In this document: piece after piece, positions 1-7,611 of the stretch
Position numbering within the stretch: the first letter of the stretch is position 1
Layout of the letters: every line of letters starts with the position of its first letter
NCBI RefSeq assembly: GCF_002210095.1
Contig: NZ_AQQR01000024.1
Location: 1 to 56,578 of the forward strand
Direction of reading: 5' to 3'
Source of the DNA: Marinibacterium profundimaris
GTDB lineage: Bacteria > Pseudomonadota > Alphaproteobacteria > Rhodobacterales > Rhodobacteraceae
DNA: 56,578 nucleotides
Notes under the pieces: model-generated
The model's database searches: none
Seen by the model: only the letters and a program-made list of their open reading frames with translations
Told to the model about the DNA's origin: nothing
Made by a program: the position numbers and the translations under genes

Positions 1-42
1 TAATTTACGCCAGATCTTGTCCAAGAGATGGGGAGTAGCTCA
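1..42 (+). repeat. Diverged copy 1 of a direct repeat (ArdC-leader start)
   Basis: These bases match 36295-36335 at about 37 of 41 aligned positions with one gap. The other copy begins the structured leader in front of the ArdC-type gene. Similarity stops abruptly after GTAGCTCA, where AbiEii-like coding sequence takes over here and a hairpin follows in the other copy. It may mark an old recombination junction. Confidence 0.6.
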
Positions 43-580
43 CGTTGCCTTCGAGGATTTGTTCGGCGGCAAGCTCCACGCGGCAGTGGACCGACAACAC
101 CCGCGCGATCTCTACGACGTCAAACTGCTGTACGAGAACGAAGGGCTGTCAGACGACCTGTTTCGCACATTCCTGATCTATGTCACCAGCTCACCACGTC
201 CGGCACACGAACTCCTGAACCCTAACCTGATTGAACTTGACCAGCCATACGCGAGAGAATTCGAGGGGATGACCAGGATGCCGGTCGCGCTCGACGAGCT
301 GCTCGAAACCCGCAAGAGACTGTTCGCAGACATCCAGTCCCGTTTGGATGAGGAAGCCAGGCGCTTCCTGCTCACCCTTCACGACGGCACGCCCCAATTC
401 GATGCGATCGCCCGCCCGCAGGCTGGCGACCTGCCAGCCGTGAAGTGGAAGCTATTGAATCTGAACAAGCTGAAGGCCCAGAACCCCGCCAAGCACGCCG
501 CGCAGCGCGCCGCCCTCGAATCGCTCTTCAGCTATTCGGGGCCCGACGACACAGGGCGGTCTGGCCAGAAACGAACCTGA
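17..580 (+). CDS. AbiEii/AbiGii-type nucleotidyltransferase toxin, C-terminal fragment
   Basis: The protein matches the C-terminal half of the AbiEii (DUF1814) nucleotidyltransferase-like family, the toxin side of type IV abortive-infection toxin-antitoxin systems. The family hallmark FEDLFGGKL followed by RQHPRDLYDVKLL lies at about residues 13-36. The N-terminal part with the GSxxD-type nucleotidyltransferase motif is absent. The TTG at 17 is only a nominal start: the frame is open back to base 2, and the sequence before about base 43 matches the leader repeat rather than an AbiEii gene. No AbiEi-like antitoxin gene is visible. It is probably a non-functional remnant joined to foreign upstream DNA, unless the gene continues beyond the window edge. 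Confidence 0.7.
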   Translation: MSKRWGVAHVAFEDLFGGKLHAAVDRQHPRDLYDVKLLYENEGLSDDLFRTFLIYVTSSPRPAHELLNPNLIELDQPYAREFEGMTRMPVALDELLETRKRLFADIQSRLDEEARRFLLTLHDGTPQFDAIARPQAGDLPAVKWKLLNLNKLKAQNPAKHAAQRAALESLFSYSGPDDTGRSGQKRT

Positions 581-615
581 TCGTCTCCCCAACCTGACCA
601 CGGAGCCAGGGCAAC

Positions 616-1254
616 ATGTTCCAGGATTTCAATGCCGTTCGTCTGCACGTCGCGCTCGTGGGGGTCGAGCCGCTGATCTGGAGGCGTCTCGTCATCCCGT
701 CTGCCTGGACGCTGGACCGTCTCCACCTGGTCCTGCAGGCAGCCTTCAGCTGGACCGACAGTCACCTGCACGAGTTTCAGATCGGCGGTTTGCGCTACGG
801 TGATCCCGAGTTGCTCGACGACGGTTTCGAGGGCTCGAAGACGTTCAACTATCACGACGTGCGGTTGTCCGACTTCGTCAACCGGGCTGCGGCGTTTACC
901 TACGTCTATGATTTCGGCGACAGCTGGGAGCACCGTGTCACGCTCGAGGATTGGCTCTCGCTGGATCCACTCCCTCGACATGCCGAATGCGTGGACGGTG
1001 CAAGGGCTCGGCCGCCGGAAGATGTCGGGGGCTGCTGGTCATACGGAGAATTTCTCGACACGCTCGCAGATCCCGAGCACGAAGAGCACGAGCACAACCT
1101 ACGTTGGGCCGGAGGGTATTTCGATCCGGAATGGTTCGATCTCGAGCTGATCAACAAGGACTTGCGAAACACCTTCCGCACGAACGCCCGCAGGCGCTTG
1201 CATCAACCGAAGCCGCCGGCATGGAAAGCCACATGGTCGGGCAGAAAACCCTGA
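616..1254 (+). CDS. Plasmid pRiA4b ORF-3 family protein
   Basis: This 212-residue protein has the pattern of the pRiA4b ORF-3 family (PF07929), found on plasmids and transposable elements, whose biochemical role is not known. Diagnostic stretches are the N-terminal GVEPLIWRRLVIP followed by LDRLHLVLQAAFSW, the HLHEF segment near residue 56, YDFGDSWEH near residue 100, and the C-terminal AGGYFDPEWFDLELIN. The start at 616 follows a purine-rich stretch (GGAGCCAGGG). Length is typical for the family, so it looks intact. It lies downstream of the AbiEii remnant, in a block that appears to be accessory DNA. Confidence 0.85.
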   Translation: MFQDFNAVRLHVALVGVEPLIWRRLVIPSAWTLDRLHLVLQAAFSWTDSHLHEFQIGGLRYGDPELLDDGFEGSKTFNYHDVRLSDFVNRAAAFTYVYDFGDSWEHRVTLEDWLSLDPLPRHAECVDGARARPPEDVGGCWSYGEFLDTLADPEHEEHEHNLRWAGGYFDPEWFDLELINKDLRNTFRTNARRRLHQPKPPAWKATWSGRKP

Positions 1255-1321
1255 TCGTCATCAGAAAGACCACCCCGGCAGTCTTCGGCCCGCAGCCGAT
1301 GTCGTGGCCCGGGAACCGGGT

Positions 1322-2029
1322 TCAATAGTTCACCTGCTCGAAATCGTAGAGACCCTCGAAGTCGCGCCAGTCGACGAACACCGAACGATGGTTGATGTTC
1401 GGGCAATCGTCTCCCCATCGCTCGAGCCCGCTATGGGCGTCTGGCAACGCCCGCGGTATGGACGGCTGCCAGGAAAACTCTCCCTGCCTTCCATATGTGC
1501 CGCGGGTCACCAAGGCGTAGCGATTGCAACTGCCATCGCTGGACCTGCGCTGCCGTGCCTGGCGCACGTGATACACGCGGATGGACCGCACGAAGTTGAA
1601 CTCCGGCCCGCTGATGTCGATGTCCGCCCCGTGCTGCGCCAGCGCCAAGGCCCGGGCGACCGCCGGTTCTCTTGGCTCAACCGGGGCCGATAGAAATCCA
1701 GCCGATACAGGTGTTCCGGCAACCTTCAGAGGCGCTTTGCGCAGGGCTTCAGGTCGTGGGTGCGCGCCGTCAAATAGCACGTCGTGAACCGGGATATCGA
1801 AACGACCACTCGTCCTCGGTCGAAAAGAGGCGCCCATCGGGCATCGCCAGATCTGCAGCGGCGGCTCGACGGGCCAGGGCGTGATCCGCCGCATGAATTC
1901 GGCCCTCGCCTGGGTGCAGGGTACGGACGCCGGCCATCCTCCGGCGAGACACAGCAGGATGGCGCAATCAATCGGGTAGGATTGGGCTTCGGTCCGGGCC
2001 GCAGGTCCAGTGAGTGCGCAAAGTCCCAC
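1322..2029 (-). CDS. Conserved-looking protein of unknown function, possibly exported
   Basis: I do not recognise this 235-residue protein. Its low-complexity-free, Cys/Trp-containing sequence (PIDCAILLCLAGGWP near residue 20, RITPWPVEPPLQIWRCP near residue 50, FVDWRDFEGLYDF at the C-terminus) reads like a genuine conserved protein. The N-terminus up to about residue 17 could be a short or damaged signal peptide ending near EAQS. Only a GTG at 2029 (or an upstream CTG/ATT) is available as start, because an in-frame TAG lies about 30 bases further upstream, so the original 5' end may be lost. The neighbours are plasmid- or island-type genes, which suggests a mobile-element cargo gene. Confidence 0.55.
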   Translation of the reverse strand: MGLCALTGPAARTEAQSYPIDCAILLCLAGGWPASVPCTQARAEFMRRITPWPVEPPLQIWRCPMGASFRPRTSGRFDIPVHDVLFDGAHPRPEALRKAPLKVAGTPVSAGFLSAPVEPREPAVARALALAQHGADIDISGPEFNFVRSIRVYHVRQARQRRSSDGSCNRYALVTRGTYGRQGEFSWQPSIPRALPDAHSGLERWGDDCPNINHRSVFVDWRDFEGLYDFEQVNY

Positions 2030-2171
2030 AATGGAATTCAGGATGATGCGGGCAAACTATTTGAACATGGCTCGGCACTCGATCAACGCGAAGGTTCCAG
2101 GCACTATGCTTCAATAGTCTATCTTAGTCACGTGTGATTTATTTATGGAGGGGCCCGGCGGGATGCTGCCA

Positions 2172-2258
2172 CTACCTGCCGGCGGACAGGTTCTCCAAGA
2201 TTTCGGGGAACTCTTCTGCATTCAAGACCTTCGCCTTCGCCAGTATCTCCGAAGACAT
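2172..2258 (-). CDS. Tiny ORF (28 aa), doubtful
   Basis: ATG at 2258 opens a 28-residue frame (MSSEILAKAKVLNAEEF...) ending in TAG at 2172. It follows the stop of the next small frame (2274-2444) by 15 bases on the same strand. The amino-acid pattern is that of an amphipathic helix. It may be a small coupled gene or the tail of a decayed one. No family is recognised. Confidence 0.25.
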   Translation of the reverse strand: MSSEILAKAKVLNAEEFPEILENLSAGR

Positions 2259-2273
2259 TGGTGGTTCGATGAA

Positions 2274-2444
2274 TTAAGCTGGCATGTCTTCATCAATCCA
2301 GAGAACCGACAATTCTGCGTTGTCCCAGAGAATAACCCAGCCAACAGTTCGTTCGCCATCCTCGCCCAGAACGCGTGCGATGGAGGTGCCTTCCACTCTT
2401 TCAGAATTCACTGGCACATGCCCGCATATCTTGCCCCCACGCAC
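2274..2444 (-). CDS. Small ORF (56 aa), possible remnant
   Basis: Read from a GTG at 2444 to TAA at 2274, this frame gives a protein-like sequence with SIARVLGEDGERTVGW followed by a second Trp-containing strand ending in WIDEDMPA. Its regular beta-strand pattern suggests once-functional coding sequence. The upstream frame is closed by TGA at 2457-2459. A competing frame on the same strand (2401-2628) overlaps it, so a frameshifted older gene covering about 2270-2630 is possible. No family is recognised. Confidence 0.3.
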   Translation of the reverse strand: MRGGKICGHVPVNSERVEGTSIARVLGEDGERTVGWVILWDNAELSVLWIDEDMPA

Positions 2445-2684
2445 CGAACAAGGTGGTCAGGTTCTTGATGGGGTTTGAAGAATTCAGTGGGCATTGGAGA
2501 AGCTTCCAGTCGCGGCTTCCTCTAAGCGGAAGTGCCAGCAACCACTTGTTTTGATGATGAATTTTACCATCAGGGGCAAGCGCAATCCTGCTATTCTGCA
2601 AAACTCTCGTAATCATGGTTATGTGCAATTTGCGGTGAGGCCGACTGTACCGGGCGGGTCACGGGGCCCTCTTCCCGGCGCGGT

Positions 2685-4307
2685 CTAGAGGTTGAGCCCC
2701 GAGCGGCGCAGCCCGTCCAGGAACATCTCGCGGTGCGCGTCGCGCCGGAACGGATAGGACATCGCGATGGTCTCGGCGTCGCAGGCCATGCCCAGCTCGG
2801 TCAGCCGTCCGGCCGCCTCGCGCGCGGCGTCGCGGTCGCCCATCAGCCCCGACAATGCGATCCGCCGCTGCAGCGCGCGGCCATAGGTCGGATCCCAGGA
2901 CAGCGCGCGGCTCAGCCGGCTGTCGGCGGCGTCGAATTGTTCGTCGAGCATGTGCCACAGGCCCAGGTCGGCCTCGATCACCGCGCGGTAGGTATAGACC
3001 GGGTCCACCCGGAACAGCCGCTCCTGGTACTGCCGCGCCCGGTCGGAATGGCCGGAGAAGCCGTTGATGCAGCCGCCGAAATGGTAGTTCATCGCGGCAC
3101 TCGGGTTCAGCGCGATGGCGCGTTCGACATGCAGCAGCGCCAGGTCGTGGTTGCGGTTGGTCCAGAGCTCGCCCACCGCCGAGAGCGCATGGGCGATCCA
3201 GGCGCTGCGGTCGATCTCCATCGCGCGGCGGGCGGCCTCCAGCGTCGGGGTGAAGGCGGTGGCGCTGTCGGCGGCGGAGAAGCCACCCATCGCCTGCTGG
3301 AACCGGGCAACGGCCACCAGGCACAGCGGCACCGACCAGTCCGGGCTGCGCTCGGCGGCGCGGGTGGCCAGTCTTTCGGCCTCGATCAGCCCGTCGCGGT
3401 CGCGCTGGCCCACCAGCCAGGCGGCGCGCATCGCCAGCTCCCAGGCGGTCATGTCCTCGGGGCCCTTGCGCAGCACGCGCCGCGCCTCGGCGCCCTCCAG
3501 TTCGGGTGCGATGACCGTGGCGATCTGGGCGGCGATGTCCTCCTCCATGTCGATCAGGTCGCCCATGTCGCAGAGGATGCGGTGGCTCCAGATCTGGCAG
3601 CCCTCTTCGGCATCGGTCAGGCTGACCTGCACCTTCAGCCGCTGGCCGACCCGGTGAAAGCTGCCCTCGACCAGGTAGCGCGCCTTCAGCGCCACGCCCA
3701 GATCCCCCGCGCCCAGCCCGGCATCGGCAAACCGTTGGGCGGAATTGCGGGCGATCACCGGGAAATAGCGCCAGGCCGACAGCGCCGCGATCAGCTCGTC
3801 GGTCAGGCCCGAGGCCAGCGCGTCGGACCGCGCGCCGTCCGACAGATCGCGGATCGGCAGCACCGCGACGGCGGGCCGGTCAAAGGGTGTCGGCCCGGCG
3901 CAGGGGTCCGGAGACGGACCGGCCCCCGGACCGGCGACGGGGATCCCCGCGTGTCCGGCGGGGCGCGGCGGTTCGGGCGCGGCCGGGGCGGCGGCGGGCT
4001 GTTCCTGCGCCTCGCCCACGAACCGGATCCCGCGCCGCTGGATGGTGCGGATGAACCTCTGCGTGCTGCCGTCGTCGCCAAGCGCCTTGCGCGCGTCCCG
4101 GATCCGGCTGGACAGCGCGGCGTCCGACACGATGCGGTTGCCCCAGATCTCCTCGAAGATCTCGTCCCTGCTTACCACCCGGTCGCGGGCCGAAACCAGC
4201 ATGCGGATCAGGTCGAACACCTGCGGCTCCACCCGCACGATCTCTCCGCTCCGCCGCAGTTCAGCGCGGTCGGCATCCAGTTCGAAATCGGCGAAGACGT
4301 AGTTCAT
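2685..4307 (-). CDS. Winged-helix (OmpR/CadC-type) transcriptional regulator with TPR-like C-terminal half
   Basis: Residues 1 to about 95 form an OmpR/PhoB-type winged-helix DNA-binding domain (start MNYVFADFELD; VEPQVFDLIRMLV; SRDEIFEEIWGNRIVSDAALSSRI; IQRRGIRFVG). After an Ala/Pro-rich linker (about 100-150) comes a region resembling the TolB/adenylate-cyclase-associated segment (VAVLPIRDLS) and then Ala-rich TPR-like helices to residue 540. No transmembrane helix is evident between the halves, unlike true CadC. The ATG at 4307 is preferred over a TTG five codons upstream because the domain begins there. It is transcribed divergently from the methyltransferase, its most likely target. The stimulus cannot be read from the sequence. 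Confidence 0.85.
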   Translation of the reverse strand: MNYVFADFELDADRAELRRSGEIVRVEPQVFDLIRMLVSARDRVVSRDEIFEEIWGNRIVSDAALSSRIRDARKALGDDGSTQRFIRTIQRRGIRFVGEAQEQPAAAPAAPEPPRPAGHAGIPVAGPGAGPSPDPCAGPTPFDRPAVAVLPIRDLSDGARSDALASGLTDELIAALSAWRYFPVIARNSAQRFADAGLGAGDLGVALKARYLVEGSFHRVGQRLKVQVSLTDAEEGCQIWSHRILCDMGDLIDMEEDIAAQIATVIAPELEGAEARRVLRKGPEDMTAWELAMRAAWLVGQRDRDGLIEAERLATRAAERSPDWSVPLCLVAVARFQQAMGGFSAADSATAFTPTLEAARRAMEIDRSAWIAHALSAVGELWTNRNHDLALLHVERAIALNPSAAMNYHFGGCINGFSGHSDRARQYQERLFRVDPVYTYRAVIEADLGLWHMLDEQFDAADSRLSRALSWDPTYGRALQRRIALSGLMGDRDAAREAAGRLTELGMACDAETIAMSYPFRRDAHREMFLDGLRRSGLNL

Positions 4308-4505
4308 ACGGTCCACCCGCAAGCCCGAGGCGCGCCATCATACCCCGAAAACGCGAATTCTCCTACGGGTCCGCGTTTGCGGGGCCGCGCGCCAAATCCA
4401 CCGGATCTGCAGGCATCTCCACGGGCTCTGCATCCTGTCTCCAAGCGGCGCCGGGCAAAGCGGTGCATCACTCTGCCACGACCCGACAGGATATTGGAGA
4501 CGACG

Positions 4506-5333
4506 ATGAACATTGCCACCGAAACCGCCCCGGCGCCCGATCTCGCCGCCGTCAAGACAAAGCAGCAGGTCACCTGGTCGACCGGCGACTACCCGGCCAT
4601 CGGCACCACGGTGCAGATCGTGGGCGAGCGCCTGGCCGAGGCCATGGACCTGCGCCCCGATGCCCGCGTTCTGGACGTGGCCGCCGGCAACGGCAACGCC
4701 ACGCTGGCCGCCGCCCGGCGCGGCTGCAACGTGGTGTCGACCGATTACGTGCCGGCCTGGCTGAAGGCGGGCATGGCCCGGGCCGAGGCCGAGCGCCTGA
4801 CCGTGGCCTTCCGCGAGGCCGATGCCGAGGACCTTCCGTTCGAAGCCGGCTCTTTCGACGCGGTCATGTCCACCTTCGGCGTCATGTTCACCGCCAACCA
4901 GGAGGCCGCCGCAAGCGAACTGGCGCGCGTCTGCCGCTCCAGCGGGCGGATCGGGCTGGTGAACTGGACGCCCGAAGGCTTCATCGGAGAGGTCTTCCGC
5001 ACCATCGGCCAGCACGTGCCGCCCCCGCCCGGCCTGCGCTCTCCGCTGCAATGGGGCACCGAGGCCCGGATCGAGGAGCTTTTCGGCGACAAGGCCGCCG
5101 AGGTGACGCTGACGCGCAAGCATTTCGTCTTCCGCTACCGCTCGCCCGCCTTCTGGGTGGAACACTGGAGCCGCATCTACGGCCCGATGAACAAGGCGTT
5201 CGAGGCCGTGGGACCCGACGGGGCCGCCGCGCTCGAATCCGACCTGGTGTCGCTGGCCGCCGCGCGGTCGCGTGACGGGACCCAGATGATCGTTCCGGCC
5301 GAATATGCCGAGATCGTCATCCGCCGCGCCTGA
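4506..5333 (+). CDS. Class I SAM-dependent methyltransferase
   Basis: This 275-residue protein carries the Rossmann-type methyltransferase fold: motif I VLDVAAGNGN near residue 56, the acidic end of strand 2 (STDYV), motif II/III FREADAEDLPFEAGSFDAV near residue 105, and a post-motif GRIGLVNWTPEGF. This is the UbiE/COQ5-like Methyltransf_11 group, and the substrate cannot be assigned. ATG 4506 is preceded by a GGAGA ribosome site. The gene diverges from the winged-helix/TPR regulator across about 200 bases and is followed after about 105 bases by the globin and cyclase genes on the same strand, so it could be their first cistron. Confidence 0.85.
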   Translation: MNIATETAPAPDLAAVKTKQQVTWSTGDYPAIGTTVQIVGERLAEAMDLRPDARVLDVAAGNGNATLAAARRGCNVVSTDYVPAWLKAGMARAEAERLTVAFREADAEDLPFEAGSFDAVMSTFGVMFTANQEAAASELARVCRSSGRIGLVNWTPEGFIGEVFRTIGQHVPPPPGLRSPLQWGTEARIEELFGDKAAEVTLTRKHFVFRYRSPAFWVEHWSRIYGPMNKAFEAVGPDGAAALESDLVSLAAARSRDGTQMIVPAEYAEIVIRRA

Positions 5334-5437
5334 TCCGGCCCGGCAGGTGCCGGGTCCCGTCCCTGCCCGGCGCATCCCCGGCCGCCTGTCCCCCGGCCGG
5401 GGACCCCTTCATTTCCGAAGACTGATTGGAGAAAGCC

Positions 5438-5821
5438 ATGACGTGCTCTACCGCTTCCCTTCCCCAGGGGTCGCTCTTTACCCGCTACGGCGGCATTTCC
5501 GGGCTGCGCTCCGTCATCATGATGTTCTACGACGCGGTGCTGGACAGCGAGGTCATCGGCCATTTCTTCGATGACGTCGACATGGGCCGGCTGATCGATC
5601 ACCAGACCCGGTTCTTCGCCATGCTGATGGGCGGGCCGGCCGATTTTTCGAACGATCGCCTGGCCCGGGCCCATGCCCACCTGGACCTGACCCATGCCCA
5701 TTTCGACGAGGTCCGGCGCCTGCTGGCCGAAACGCTGGATGCCGCCGGTTTCGCCCCGGCGGACCGCGACATCGTCATGGCCGAGGTCGAAGCCCGCCGG
5801 TCCGTCATCGTCCGTTCATGA
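5438..5821 (+). CDS. glbN: Group I truncated haemoglobin (trHbN-like)
   Basis: This 127-residue protein aligns with group I truncated haemoglobins. Residues that can be placed by pattern are the distal Tyr31 (B10, in MFYDAVL), Gln56 (E11, in RLIDHQTRFF), the loop MGGP, and the proximal haem ligand His79 in RLARAHAHLDL followed by HAHFDEV. The Tyr/Gln pair is the one that stabilises bound O2 and underlies NO dioxygenation in characterised trHbN proteins. ATG 5438 has GGAGA eight bases upstream, so an in-frame TTG at 5426 is not preferred. It ends nine bases before the adenylate cyclase gene, an arrangement suggesting co-expression and perhaps haem-based gas sensing or NO protection linked to cAMP signalling. 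Confidence 0.9.
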   Translation: MTCSTASLPQGSLFTRYGGISGLRSVIMMFYDAVLDSEVIGHFFDDVDMGRLIDHQTRFFAMLMGGPADFSNDRLARAHAHLDLTHAHFDEVRRLLAETLDAAGFAPADRDIVMAEVEARRSVIVRS

Positions 5822-5830
5822 GGTAGCCCC

Positions 5831-6868
5831 ATGTTTCCCGAAGACCTCAGCGCGCGGCTCCTGAAATCCATCGGCGTGGGCGTCTGCCTCGCCGAGGCCG
5901 GGACGCGCCGCATCCTTTATGCCAATCCCACCTTCCTGGGCTGGTTCCCCGATGCCGCCTCCGGCACCGATCTTTGCGAGGCGGTCGGCGGGCTGGATCC
6001 CGTCCGCCTGGAAACCGACAGACCGTTCGAGCTGCGCACCAAGGTCAAGCGCCGCACCCTGGTGATCGAGACCCAGCTGCGCAAAGCCGAGCATGACGGC
6101 CGCCCGCTTCTGGTGATCGAATGCCAGAACGTGTCGCGCCTGCGCGAGACCGAGGCGATGATCGACAGCTACGCCGCCATGGTCGACCGCCGCACCCGCG
6201 ACCTGGAACGCGAGAAGACGCATGTGGAAAAGCTGCTGCTGAACATCATGCCGCGTTCGGTCTATGAGGAATACACCACCTTCGGCTCCGTCGCGCCGCG
6301 CCTGTTCGAGCCGGTGTCGGTGCTGATGCTGGATTTCGTGGGCTTCACCGAGATGGCCGCCGCCGCCGATCCCACCGTGACCGTGGGCGAGCTGAACGAC
6401 ATCTTCACCGCCTTCGACCGGATCGGAGAGCTTTGCGGCTGCGAACGGATCAAGACGATCGGCGATTGCTACATGGCGGTCGCCGGCCTGCCGCATCCGC
6501 ACCCCGATCATGCGCTGGCCGCCGCCCGCTGCGCGGTGAAGATGATGCGCTATCTCGACCGGCGCAACACCACGCACCAGCACCAGTGGCGCGCGCGGAT
6601 CGGCATTGCCTCGGGCTCGGTGGTGGGGTCCGTCGTGGGGATCCAGAAATATGTCTATGACGTCTTCGGCCCGGCGGTGAACCGTGCCGCGCGGCTGCAG
6701 CAGATCTCCGATCCGATGGAGATCACGATCTGCGGGTCGCTCATGGGTGAGCTGATCGACACGTTCGACATCTCGCCGCCACGGACCGAGGATCTGCGCG
6801 GCTTCGGCGAGGTTTCGGTCGCGACCCTGTCGGAACGGCGTCCCGCGGCGTCGGCGATCGCGTCGTGA
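5831..6868 (+). CDS. Class III adenylate cyclase with N-terminal PAS-like domain
   Basis: The 345-residue protein has a PAS-like N-terminus (about 10-105, with RRILYANPTFLGWFP), a coiled signalling helix (about 105-140, ending in EKLLLNIMP) and a class III cyclase homology domain (about 155-335). Catalytic residues visible are metal-binding Asp168 (LDFVGFTE) and Asp212 (TIGDCYM), purine-selecting Lys208 and Asp277, and transition-state Asn284 and Arg288 (VNRAAR). Lys plus Asp is the adenylate rather than guanylate signature, so the product is expected to be cAMP. No transmembrane helix is seen; the enzyme should be cytosolic. It follows the globin gene by nine bases and is probably translationally linked to it. 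Confidence 0.92.
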   Translation: MFPEDLSARLLKSIGVGVCLAEAGTRRILYANPTFLGWFPDAASGTDLCEAVGGLDPVRLETDRPFELRTKVKRRTLVIETQLRKAEHDGRPLLVIECQNVSRLRETEAMIDSYAAMVDRRTRDLEREKTHVEKLLLNIMPRSVYEEYTTFGSVAPRLFEPVSVLMLDFVGFTEMAAAADPTVTVGELNDIFTAFDRIGELCGCERIKTIGDCYMAVAGLPHPHPDHALAAARCAVKMMRYLDRRNTTHQHQWRARIGIASGSVVGSVVGIQKYVYDVFGPAVNRAARLQQISDPMEITICGSLMGELIDTFDISPPRTEDLRGFGEVSVATLSERRPAASAIAS

Positions 6869-6874
6869 TCGCGG

Positions 6875-7213
6875 TCAGTCCCGCCCTTCCCCGTCGCCGC
6901 GTTCGGCAAGGCGGCGGGGCAGGTCCGAGCTGACATGCAGAAGGTCCACGATCACGATCCGCGCCGGTTCCTCTATGAAGACAATGTAATGTCGGCCCAT
7001 CCGGGCAAAGCGCAGGTCCTCGGGCAGGTCCGGGTCCAGCAGGGCGCGGCAGGAGCGGCTGTGCACCATGCCGTCGGCCAGGGCGCTGCAATGGGCGATC
7101 AGGTCTTCGGCGTAAAGCTCGGCCTGGCGGGGGCCGAAGGTCTGCCACGTCCAGTCGGCGATGTCTTCCAGCGCGGCCTCGGCCTGCCGGGTCAGGACCC
7201 AGGTTCTGGACAT
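6875..7213 (-). CDS. parE: RelE/ParE family toxin
   Basis: This 112-residue protein matches the ParE branch of the RelE/ParE toxin superfamily. It starts MSRTWVLTRQAEAALEDIADWT, continues with QAELYAEDLIAHC, and ends with the beta-strand core FARMGRHYIVFIEE and IVIVDLLHVSSDLPRRL. ParE toxins poison DNA gyrase, but the gyrase target here is inferred from family only. The start at 7213 lies 10 bases after the antitoxin stop, the usual antitoxin-first order. The gene ends a few bases from the stop of the cyclase, which is convergent. Confidence 0.9.
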   Translation of the reverse strand: MSRTWVLTRQAEAALEDIADWTWQTFGPRQAELYAEDLIAHCSALADGMVHSRSCRALLDPDLPEDLRFARMGRHYIVFIEEPARIVIVDLLHVSSDLPRRLAERGDGEGRD

Positions 7214-7223
7214 CGGGTGTGCG

Positions 7224-7475
7224 CTACGGCGCGCGGCGGGCAAAGGCGCGGCGGATCGCGTCCTCTCCGCTGCCCTCGGCCAGATCGCCGGCGCGCGCCT
7301 GCCCGACCCCTTTCGCCAGCCGGTCGCGCAATGCGCCCGCCTCGGCCTCGTCCTGTTCCAGCAGCCGCAGCCCTGCGCGCAGCGCTTCCGAGGCATTCTG
7401 ATAGCGGCCGGAGGTGACGAGATCGTCGACGAAGCGCGACTGATGGTCGGTCAGGACGACATTGCGGGTGGCCAT
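7224..7475 (-). CDS. parD: ParD-like antitoxin (ribbon-helix-helix)
   Basis: This 83-residue protein starts with a ribbon-helix-helix domain ([17 protein letters not shown], then [18 protein letters not shown]), typical of ParD antitoxins. Its C-terminal helical tail ([20 protein letters not shown]) is the segment expected to wrap the ParE toxin. The ATG at 7475 has GGAG upstream; longer upstream frames have no ribosome site and read through the palindrome and terminator. ParD normally represses its own operon. Confidence 0.9.
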   Translation of the reverse strand: MATRNVVLTDHQSRFVDDLVTSGRYQNASEALRAGLRLLEQDEAEAGALRDRLAKGVGQARAGDLAEGSGEDAIRRAFARRAP

Positions 7476-7504
7476 CGCGGTCTCCGTGGTCGGTGGGGTT
7501 CGAT

Positions 7505-7519
7505 TGGCAATATATGCCA
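7505..7519. promoter_or_regulatory. Candidate ParD operator
   Basis: TGGCA, five AT-rich bases, TGCCA forms a perfect 5-5-5 inverted repeat about 30 bases upstream of the parD start. The AT spacer could overlap the -10 region. Autoregulation through such a site is usual for parDE operons; the assignment is by position only. Confidence 0.5.
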
Positions 7520-7546
7520 TCCCGCCGGTTCGGTCCACCATCACGC

Positions 7547-7580
7547 GAAAACGCCGCCCCCGGAGACCCGGGAGCGGCGC
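7547..7580 (-). terminator. Rho-independent terminator of the ectABC-ask operon
   Basis: Read on the minus strand, a GC-rich stem (arms GCCGCTCCCGG and CCGGGGGCGGC around a short loop) is followed directly by TTTT. It sits about 30 bases after the aspartate kinase stop and before the ParD promoter region. Confidence 0.75.
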
Positions 7581-7611
7581 TAAATGTATCATGTACCGAG
7601 GCTCGGCCGGA

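Noticed and set aside
2733-5333. 866-residue plus-strand protein covering the regulator region and methyltransferase
   Set aside because: Everything before 4506 is the antisense shadow of the winged-helix/TPR regulator; the methyltransferase has its own ATG and ribosome site.
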